A stretch of 64,000 nt of DNA from Coffea arabica. Its lineage: Eukaryota; Streptophyta; Magnoliopsida; Gentianales; Rubiaceae. The position numbers and the translations under genes are program-made. Below, piece by piece: positions 54,501 through 64,000 of this stretch. Under the pieces are notes generated by a model. That model was given only the letters and a program-made list of their open reading frames with translations. It ran no database searches and had not been told where the DNA came from. The DNA is taken from the NCBI RefSeq assembly GCF_036785885.1, contig NC_092323.1:2272501-2336500 (forward strand), written 5' to 3'. Numbering within the stretch: the first letter of the stretch is position 1; every line of letters starts with the position of its first letter.

Positions 54501-57500
54501 GTTGCTGTTTACAAAGGTCCACATATTTTTTATGAATCTAAGTTGTTGCTCTCAGCAGAGGTGGCCCTGTGGCTAGTTTGTTTTGTTTGGAGAGATCCAT
54601 TAGGATGTTAGAATCGGATCTGTTTAGAAGATTGCTGTAGGCTTTTTGCCGACTATGCATCTATACTCTTGCTGTCGAAACTTTGACATGGTCTTTATTG
54701 ATGTTTTACAGAGATCAATGCCAGAGTAAATAATTCTCGGAGTTACCACAGCCAATCTGATTGACAAACAAATTTTGTCTCTCATCCTGCAAACTGACTG
54801 CCAATGTCTGGGGTTTCTTCCCAACCCCCTAAAACAAAATTGTGCAATTTTTATTTTTTATTTTTGGAACTATAGGTCGCTTACAGGAATTATTACAGAT
54901 TGTGCATTTTCTTCGTTATAATGCCAGAGGGCATAGCTGCATGCATGCCGTTTCAGGTAGCATCTTGGCCATGTGTGGGATGTTCCCACTTCTCCTAGAT
55001 TGAGTGCATCTTTAGATATTCCGTTTGTGTGGTGCATTCAGTACTGAAATGGACGGTATTATTTGTCTGGTTAGGTACCCAAACCTTCAGGATCTGGACT
55101 CCTACATGTAGCCACCTTATCTTGTTTGCTCATTCTCCACAAAGCCAAAACCCAATCGGCATAAAAATAATGGGTGTCCCGCGTGGATGATGTTGGTGAC
55201 TGTGTCCCACTTTAACCTTGGCGGGCCGGCTCTCATTTGTAGGTGGTGCAAGCTTTGGAAGTTCGCAGTATTGAGTATTGATGAACGAAATTCTAAAAAG
55301 AGTTGAAAACTCTAAGTCGGCCGGGAAATGGAATGTGCAGATCGGCGAACTTTGTCGACTGGATTGCATGCATGGTTTTGTTTATGGGAGACAACGATGG
55401 GGTAGTTGAGGAAGAGGAAACGACACCATGAAAATGAGGTAGCAATGAATGGATGCACAATATTGAATGTCACATGCATGCATGCATTGTCAAAAAAGCA
55501 GGGCGGCCAAGCAGCATACTTCCAGTTCCAGTCCCTGAAACTAGTCTCTCGTAGCACATTTGATCGTTCGGAAAGCTGAAAGCTGCTTTTTCATATGGGG
55601 CTTTTCTCCTTTTTTTTTCACTTTTTAAGGGCAAAGTATATCATATCATGTGGGTGGGGGGTTGTGTGGTCCATCATTGATGTCTCCATTTACTAAGAGA
55701 AGTGTCCATCATTGAAAACAAGCACATCAGGTCTGTATACGATGGATGCTCAGCAGACTCAGCATAACACGATGATGATAATATTAATAATAATGAGGGA
55801 TGAAAAGAAAAACATGTGGAGGATTTCCCGCAAGCTTCAATGGGTGCAGGTTTGCAACGAAACAAACAAACTAGTAAGCCTAAAACACACTGATATTGGC
55901 ATATGAAATTGCATTATTTTAGAGCTTTTTAAAGCACATGATTAAAGGGCAAATGTTTCACTCCAATTACTAAGGTGGTGCAACTTTGCAAGGATGGAAG
56001 TTTAGTTGCATTGCAATTTTTCACATAGATGCATCAGAGGCACATCAACCTGAATGTTTTAGCCCGAACAAGTAAAAAATAACACAGTTTCTATATTTTA
56101 TTTCACCTAGCGGCCAACAACTTTTTAGAATCATTTTGCCCAAGTAACTAGAAAGGCTCCACTCCAAGTCCAGGATGGGTGGGAGGGGGGAATTTTGGGT
56201 TTTGGTTGTTTCTTTGTGTTTGCTTGCTTATCAGGCCAATCCATGATCCCTGATCTTTTGTGATTTGTCCGGTAGCCTGCAGCCTCAGTTATGGCACTTT
56301 TCTCCGTGCTTTCTTTTCCCACCTTCCTCCCCCTTCCCGTTCCCTGTAAAAACCATTTTTCCTTATAAAAAGTAAGGTCAAGAATTAATAAAGGAATTTT
56401 TGAAACGCATTTGATGATAAAAGTCAAGAATTAAACCAAAAAAAAAAAGTACGTTAAATTATTAAGCCTGGTGGATACTCACAAGTTGTGTGTGTGTGTG
56501 TTTTTTTTTGTGGGGCTGGGGGGGGGGGAACGTCAATGAAGTGCAAGACGTTAATTGCTATATGACTTAAAAAGCATATTAACATTAGCTAAATTGTGCA
56601 TCTTAAGCTAATAATAATGTCTTTACTTGATTTTAAGGTCAATTGAGGAGAGGAGCCGAAGAGGGTAGGAATTTGCATGAATTATGACTTTTGAATTTGG
56701 GCCAAATTTACCGGACAGAATTATTTACCCTGTGAGAATATTTCCGGTCGGGAGTATGAATTCGAGAAACAACTCACAGCCCAGTTTATGGTGCCCCGAA
56801 TTGGTGGTGTGGCATTCTTGGTTTCTAGTCCCTGACTGACCAAGCTGCTAACGATACGCGGCCTCTTACCAATTGGCGACTGTCTGCATCTCTCTCCGAT
56901 TTTTGCAGAAGCTAATTTACGTAGTGCTCTATTTCTTAATCGAATAGGCATTACCTTTTCAGACAATAATGTTGGACCAATCTCGAAACCCACGTTTATC
57001 TACAGTTGAAAAAAAAAAAAAAAGGACGGTTTCAACGTCTTGCTTAATTGCAGTACATCTCGAAAAATCAGAATAGAAATAAAGAAAATCTGATGATCCA
57101 CCATATTTTGTCATGCTTCCAAACACCATAATCACTTTTCAAGACGCAGATCCCTTTCTAGTTTTATTGCAGCCCAATCCCAGATTTGAGATACCTATCT
57201 TCCTTTGTAGAAATTCTTTCGTACTAAAACCTTAAAAAAAAAAAAAAAAAACAGTTGGAGTACTTTCAGACGAAGCTCTTCTTTTCACATGATAATATTC
57301 GTACGTGCCTCGTATTGCCTGCCCACCATTTCCTTAGGCTTAAACCTCCCTCCTCAATCTCCATCTCCACTGACCCCCTGCCAACCCCTCATCGTCCATT
57401 GCTGCTAAAGCTTGCCATTCCGTTTCATAATTGTAACTTGTAAGTAATTAATTCATAATCCATCAATTCCGTTGATACCACTCTGGTGTTCCTTTTGTAT

Positions 57501-58434
57501 TTTTACTGTACGCTTTCAACGCTCACAAGAATTCCTTCTATTTTTGCGCCATCCTTTTCTCACATCTGCTTTTGGTAGTCGATTATGTACTGCTAAAAAA
57601 GTTTCCCTTTTCCTGGGGAAAATTTTCCCCCTGCAGTCTAGTCTGGTACTAATGATGAAGTCTTTCTTTACTGTCTCTCCCATATCGCCCGGTTGATACT
57701 TGATCCTACTTTAGTAGTACCAGCAGTAGTAAGTAGTATTAATTGTGCCACTTTGCTCTAATCAGCAACTTTAAAGAGACGAGATCTTTTTTAATTATCC
57801 ATCCATGTGATTGTTCTGTTGTTTTCAACCAACTTTGTCTCCATTGTAATGGGCTATTACTACTGCAGGTAGTCCACCCGTTCCCAAGATGAAGATAGTA
57901 CTACTACCTTTTCGGTTGCAGTGTGTTTACGGTGAACTGTAGTAGTTGCGTAAGCTTTTACAGGCGTCATGCTTTCTTCTCCTTTAGAGCAAGCAAGCAT
58001 GCTTCTTCCCTTTTGACCTTTTTTTTTTCCTCTCTGAACCCTCGTTCTGGCCATCCCCTGCTTCCTTGCTGTTTCTGTCTACTTTCCGAATTCTCCCAGT
58101 CGTAATATTTTCCTTTCCGTTTTCAAGATTATTTCTTCTATTCATAGACCTTTTGTATCTATTCTGTTGGTTAATTAATCATCGTTATCTCTTCGATGGG
58201 GAATCCCTGCATGTAAAAGAGTTACTTAGTTCCAAAAGGTTAATCTTTTTCTTTGAAGGATATTCCTTAGAGGATCAGGCCCGTCGGGGCTTTTGTAGTT
58301 GAAAGTAAGAGATCTTTTCTGATCGGTCCTTTTTTTTTTTTTTTTCTGGGTTTGGATTTCCCAAGTCTTGCTTGCGCTCTATTTTTGTTGGAAAATTGAA
58401 GTTTTGCGAGAGTATTTTTCTCTTATCATTCATA
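54501..58434. other. Intergenic region between mL54 and the ankyrin gene
   Basis: It begins with the mL54 3' UTR. A less AT-rich island at 56721-56993 has long open frames on both strands (see findings). G and T runs occur at about 56490-56530. From about 57250 the sequence is T/C-rich with many short frames, typical of a long plant 5' UTR or leader intron belonging to the ankyrin gene. No coding gene was recognised. Confidence 0.55.
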
Positions 58435-61400
58435 ATGCCTCCAACTTACCTACCGCTCCGGTGGGAGAGCACGGGGGACCAATGGTGGTATGCTTCTCCA
58501 ATTGATTGGGCAGCGGCCAATGGACATTATGACTTGGTCCGAGAGCTTCTTCGTCTTGATGGCAATCACCTTATCACCCTTACTTCCCTTAGAAGAATTC
58601 GCCGTCTTGAGACCGTGTGGGATGACGAAAAGCAGTTTGATGATGTTGCCAGGTGCCGCTCCCTGGTTGCAAAGAAGCTGCTTGTTGAGTGTGAGAGCAA
58701 GAAAGGTAAAAATTCCCTCGTCCGAGCTGGATATGGTGGATGGCTTCTCTACACTGCTTCCTCAGCTGGTGACTTGGGATTTGTCCGAGAGTTGCTTGAC
58801 AGAGACCCCCTTTTAGTCTTTGGAGAAGGGGAATATGGTGTCACGGATATACTGTATGCTGCTGCCAGGAGCAAGAATTCCGATGTTTTCAGGGTTCTTT
58901 TTGACTTTGCTGTCTCCCCAAGGTTTCCTTCTAGTAATGGCAGAGAGTTGGAGGAACCAATTGCGGAGATCCCTGCTGCTTATAAGTTTGAGATGCTGAA
59001 TAGAGCTATTCACGCTGCTGCTAGAGGAGGGAACTTGACTGTATTGAAGGAGCTTCTTGGTGATTGCTCAGATGTATTATCTTACAGAGATATTCAAGGT
59101 GCCACAATCCTGCACGCTGCTGCTGGTAGAGGACAGGTTGAGGTGGGTATTGCATTATCCTGTGCTCATATGAATTTCAGTCTTCTGACGCATTATCTGG
59201 GTGATTTCGTTTTCAGGATATGCCTTGAGCCTATTTGTTGGCAATTGCGTTTTTTTTGTAGCTCACAAACTTCTTGCTTCCGTTGGCAATTGATGGGACT
59301 ATTTGTGTTTCTTTCAACTCAATCATTTCTTCAGGTCCTAAATTATCTTTCTTGCACCAGACACCTTATGCACTACGAGAGCTTCGCAGCCATTTTTAAC
59401 TCCTCCGACTTTTAAATTCCTTTTATTTTCAGTCAAAGAACATTTTCAGTGACTGATATAGGTCTTCTGGTTTTTCAAAAGACTCTAGTATTTTCTTTAC
59501 AAATATGTTATGCCTACTTTTGTGGCTTTATCTTATGCTATCAAATCTGAAAATAAGTGACATGAATTAGTTCGTAGGACCCCATGTGATGCAATAGAAA
59601 ATCCTTTACTTATGATTCTACTTAGGCCACCTTTCTTGGCATTTGCACTACAAACTCAGGTGGAGATGAGGCGTATCTACGTCGATGAAATGCTGTTTCA
59701 GACTTTATAGCAGGCAATGAGTAATGTCTTACAAGTTTCCCCAGTTGAAGTTTTCCTTGTAGGAAAATCTGAGCAATTGATTTTGCAACTCTAGCCGCTG
59801 CATTCTGAACCCTATCATCTTATAAGTTGTCAATCTGTTAGCTAGGGTGATTATGAACTCGTTAGTCAGAAAGTGGAGACTTTCTTTGAGTCCTCATCCT
59901 AAGCATTGAGCTTTTGAATCCAAGGAATAGGATGTGTCTAATTGTTTTGAAGTTATTCATTTCTACCATGACCCTGATACCATGATTTGGTTTGCCAGGA
60001 TTCACGCGGTGTTGATCGATTGATGAATCAGTCCACCCAGAACCTAGTTCTCCTACATAGTGTGCGGTTAAATTTGTTATATGTAAAAGACTTAAAGCAT
60101 TATGTTCATTCCCTCTTTTAAGATTTCAGTGTCTGTGTGAGTGTGCTTTGTTGTGTGTTTTAAATTTATGCTAGTTCACCCATGTACATGTCGTCCCATA
60201 ATTTGAAATATAAGAAAAATGAAATGTTTACCCCTATTACCAATTTGCTTCCTAATAGTTATTACATGGGCAAGAAGTCAAAGATCTTTCATTACTACGT
60301 GATAGAGTGGTACTTTCTAAGGTTGTAAATGAGCCACATCTGACTGGAAACAACTGGGCTCAAGGTAAATTGGTAACACTATAGAATTTTCTTCCACCCA
60401 CCTTCAGCAGTAATCTTAATTGTTCAGTTCAATACTAATTTTTCAGTTGTATTTTGAACTTATGGTACTCTATGATTAGTAAGTGACTAAAGTTAATGTC
60501 TTTATGAATGCAGGTAGTCAAAGATCTTATTGCTTCCTTTGATGTAATCAATTCTGTGGACAATCAGGGGAACACAGCATTGCATGTGGCTGCTTCCAGG
60601 GGCCAACTTGCTGTTGTGGAATCTTTAATTCTTGCTACACCCTCCTCCATCTATTCCAAAAATAATGCTGGAGAAACTTTTCTGCATGTTGCTGTTACTG
60701 GTTTCCAAACTCCAGGTTTTCGCAGATTGGATCGGCAGATTGAGCTTATGAAGCAACTTGTATGTGGAAGGATATTTGACATTGAAGAGATCATCAATGC
60801 TAAAAATAATGATGGGAGAACTGCTCTTCATCTTGCTATCATTGGAAACATTCATTCTGATCTAGTGGAATTACTTATGACTGCTCGCTTTATCAATGTC
60901 AATATTCGTGATATGGAAGGAATGACCCCTCTTGATATTCTGAGGCAACGGCCACATTCTGTGTCTTCTGATATACTGGCCAAACAGTTGATATCAGCAG
61001 GTGGAATCTTCAGTTGTCAGGACTACTCAACAAGAAAAGCAATTGCATCCCATTTAAGAATGCGAAGTATTGGAGGTAGTCCTGGAACTTCCTTCAGGAC
61101 CTCTGACATGGAAATATTCCTTTATACCGGCATTGAGAATATTTCAGATGCAGGTGGTAGTGTAGGCCTGAGCCCTTGTTCGACCGAGACAAACCACCAT
61201 GACTCGAGTCTGGAGACCTCTAGCACAACAAAAAGAAAGAAACTACACACTGTAAGCTATGCAGCACGAAGGCTAAAACAGCTGCTTCACTGGCCTAAGA
61301 TGAAAGACAAAAGGGCAGATCGATGCAAAAAATCAGTGGGTGAACATTCTATATGCCCCTCAGAAGGACCTCCAATTCCTCTGCGGCAGAGGTTCTCCAG

Positions 61401-61815
61401 GCCTTCATCACTTCCGAACAACAAGCGAACTCTTTCGGTAAGGAGTAACCTTCCAAGTCCATCAGCAAAGAAGAAACTCGCTTCTGGTCTAGTGCATGGT
61501 GTGATGCAGGGAATTCCCAGTGTCAATGTATCTCGTCGATCACGGTCAAGTTCATTTTCGAAATCGTCATTCTCCTCGCATAGCTCTTTGGATAAACAAA
61601 AAGGTATACAAATTGAGAATGATATAGCAGGAGCTTCTTGCTCCAGACAGATCGGTGATGGTGATGGATCACCAAGTGCAGTTCCCAAACTAGGGCCAAT
61701 CAATAAGAAGTTGATGAACCAGTTGTTATGTTTTGGTGGCCCAGGACAATCTGCAAAAGCTCCTACTTCCAGTGGACTACAGCCATACGAGATTTATGAA
61801 CGTGCTGTTCTGTAA
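58435..61815 (+). CDS. Ankyrin-repeat protein, plant-specific family
   Basis: Two exons, 58435-59142 and 60514-61815, join in phase (GT-AG) for 669 aa. The ATG at 58435 gives MPPTYLPLRWESTGDQWWYA, which I recall as the conserved start of a plant ankyrin family with no signal peptide. Ankyrin units include SPIDWAAANGHYDLVRELL, RAIHAAARGGNLTVLKELL, ATILHAAAGRGQVEVVKDLI, NTALHVAASRGQLAVVESLI, GETFLHVAVTG and GRTALHLAIIGNIHSDLVEL, spanning about residues 20-390. The C-terminal part is Ser/Arg/Lys-rich with a basic motif (AARRLKQLLHWPKMKDKR) and FSKSSFSSHSSL, and ends YEIYERAVL; it has no membrane segments, unlike the ACD6/ITN1 ankyrin proteins. The function is unknown to me; a scaffold role is inference. 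Confidence 0.92.
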
Positions 61816-62497
61816 ATGACTTGTAGACAAAGAGGTTATTGAATCCTGGTGATTTTTGTAGAGAACGCAGGGGTGGCCTAAATGTTTTGGGCGGGCAATT
61901 CTCGTAACTGGAAATTGGCTCACCATGACATGTTTTGCTTTATATGTAGAAGAATTTGGTCGATGAAGAAGTAGTTTCTCGCTGGTTTTAGGCCCTGATC
62001 CAGGAAAAAAAATAGTGTACATTCTTCTGTGCCTTTAAATGTATTCTGTTTGTTTTAAGAAGGTAATGTAAACATGCTTTGCTTGATTTGCTGATTCTGT
62101 TCATATAAGAGGCTCTGCGTGAAATTTATATGAACTGATTGTGAACACTGTACTTGTATGAGCAATTTTCCATATTATACCAATGCATCATACACTCCAA
62201 AAGGATCACAAGAAAATACTACATATGCACACACACACACACACACACTAAAAAAAAAACCGCGGATGTATGTATTAACCAAACCAGCATGAATTTTTTT
62301 TTACTCAAAAGAGCACTTCAATACATCTTTATACTTGCTTCTAGTATGAATTCGGAATTCCTATTCCGCCATGACTAGTGATGAGCCCACCCACCCGTCG
62401 ACTGCTTCCATGGCGAAGCTGACGCTCTTCTGAGTTCTGACTGCTTCCTTTTTACCTATATCACTACATCCTTCGCTGTAGGCAAGCTGCTCTGCCT
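61816..62497. other. Convergent 3' ends of the ankyrin and LHT genes
   Basis: This 0.7 kb spacer contains the 3' UTR of the ankyrin gene on the plus strand and that of LHT on the minus strand, with an AC microsatellite at about 62228-62248. No gene was seen. Confidence 0.75.
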
Positions 62498-64000
62498 CTA
62501 CGAGTAGAATTTATAGGTCTTCGCTTCAAGTATGATCTGTCTTAGCCCTCCAATTGGCGCAATAACCATCAAGAGGACTCCCAGTATGATGCAAATCTGC
62601 CAAAACCAAGTTAGATCAGCTTCAAATTTCTATAATTAAAACCCTACGATTTCAAGAGTCCGAAGTTGCACGTACCCAGTTTGTAATCCAAGACAAGCTG
62701 TATCTCCTCGGTTTATAGACGGCAAGCCACATGATACAGGGGAGCTGCAGAAAAGATGGATTTAGCAGACCAGACCCATACAGCAGGAAGATGAAAAGAG
62801 AAAAAGGGCCCATACTGAGAGGGTACTCACGAAGTATGTAGTTGGGGCGAAAGCAAAGCCTCCAAAGAATCCAAGAAGTCCGCCGAAGAATGGGAATGTG
62901 AGACCAACAAACATTGTGAAAGCTGCAGTCAAGACATCCCTATCAAACTTCAATGCAACTTTCAATCCAAGGAGAAGGTCTAAAACAATCAAATGCCATC
63001 ACTTACCCACGTAAATGTTCCTCGAAACAAAGCGCAACGTCCAACTGGGCTTGAATCTTAATTTCTTGACGAGCACAGTTTCAATCATGTCGAAAACCGG
63101 CATCGCATAAATCTGCAATCAAAACAGTCCACAGATATCACGGTTGTGCTGTCCTAGCCAAACAACCTCGTGAAAAATGAGCTGCTCAAAACTACATCAA
63201 CAGAGAGGAGAGCCTCCTTACCTGATAGCTTCCGATTACGTGAACCACGACAAACATGTTAGCCATCGCAATTAGCCAGGTTGGTTTATTCAATGAGAGG
63301 AGAACGTTATCCTCGACACTGTTTCCGAACATCCAGTACCCTATAAAAGCAACCGGGAAATAGCACAATGCCACAACTATGTAGGCAACAACCACTCCTC
63401 TCCACATGGGCACCTTGGAAGGCTTCCCAGGTTTAGAAGGGATGGTGGCTTGAATCTCTAAAACAACATTGTGACCGGCGTAAGCAAAAGCTACATCTCC
63501 CAGGGCACCGAAGAAGTTGAAAAGTGTTCCTGCTGTAGTCGTAGCTTTGTAGCCATATTCCACATCTGGTTGGACACCCTTTTTCACGGAGGCACCCCAA
63601 GCAATGGTGGAGTAACTACATATTAACACAGTCACGTCAGCATTGCAACCGCTTAAGAATCAAAATAAAAACAGTAAAAACCAGAGATGACGCTGGGGGA
63701 ATACCTCAATGACATGACGGCTGCGGCCAAAGACACACCGGAGATGGAATTGAAGTTTGGAAGATGGGAGAGCACAAAATGAACAGAGGCGAAGATCATA
63801 ATGAAGTAGGTAGTCTTGATATCTTTGCAAGGCTTTGAGCAGACCAAGTCATGGAACTTCTTCAATGACTTCCCTCCAGTAACCATGTAAACAATGTCCA
63901 CGCCCACTTCAACCACTAGCTGTTGGGGTACTACAATCCAGAGACCAAGTTTCTCACCAAAAGCATGCTGGCCTAGCTCGTGATATCTGTCGAAACGTTT
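62498..64000 (-). CDS. LHT1: Lysine/histidine transporter (LHT type), 3' part, with a frame slip in the last exon
   Basis: LHT proteins are plasma-membrane H+/amino-acid symporters of the AAAP family. Exons on the minus strand: 64000-63705 (partial), 63615-63222, 63112-63007, 62922-62831, 62744-62676 and 62597-62498. The reading frame begins [20 protein letters not shown] and includes [58 protein letters not shown] and [20 protein letters not shown], which cover many of the eleven usual membrane helices. The last exon codes for ICIILG and then, one base out of frame, [16 protein letters not shown] and EAKTYKFYS before TAG at 62498. Read strictly, the frame instead ends at a TGA after about 24 altered residues. 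An extra G in the run at 62580-62583 would explain this: assembly error, or a true change removing the last segment. The N-terminal exons lie beyond the window. Confidence 0.9.

Overview
This is plant nuclear DNA, most likely from a core eudicot. Genes have many GT-AG introns, AT-rich intergenic DNA carries MITEs and SINEs, and the proteins are plant types (AUG6, PUX1, SKIP14, trihelix GT-1, LHT). No species can be named from the sequence alone. Exon borders were worked out by hand from reading frame, splice sites and remembered family sequences; no alignment was run.

Layout: (1) 1-2896, minus: 5' part of AUG6, an augmin subunit. (2) 6237-10019, plus: PUX1, a UBX-domain CDC48 cofactor. (3) 14241-20025, plus: cytosolic glucose-6-phosphate dehydrogenase, 15 coding exons, 513 aa. 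(4) 25949-28028, plus: F-box protein SKIP14. (5) 30503-34120, plus: GT-1/GT-4 trihelix transcription factor. (6) 36253-39355, plus: cytosolic GAPDH (GAPC), 11 exons, 337 aa. (7) 43883-44722, minus: prohibitin-3 type protein with no intron in the coding region. (8) 47478-48605, minus: decayed CDKC kinase pseudogene that still has introns. (9) 54099-54500, plus: mitochondrial ribosomal protein mL54. (10) 58435-61815, plus: ankyrin-repeat protein, 669 aa. (11) 62498-64000, minus: 3' part of an LHT amino-acid transporter whose last exon has an apparent one-base frame slip.

The genes do not form a pathway; they are ordinary housekeeping and regulatory loci. Their order is informative. AUG6, PUX1, G6PD, PHB and LHT match genes I remember as neighbours on Arabidopsis chromosomes 5 and 3, and SKIP14, GT and GAPC match neighbours on chromosomes 3 and 1. 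The window therefore looks like an unfractionated ancestral block.

The gaps hold a Stowaway MITE, several hAT-like MITEs, an unusual purine/pyrimidine-rich element of 0.86 kb, three SINE-type insertions with target-site duplications, a TCGAG-rich element and two local tandem duplications. I found no retrovirus-like coding region, no CRISPR array, no tRNA or rRNA gene, and no convincing new multi-gene system.
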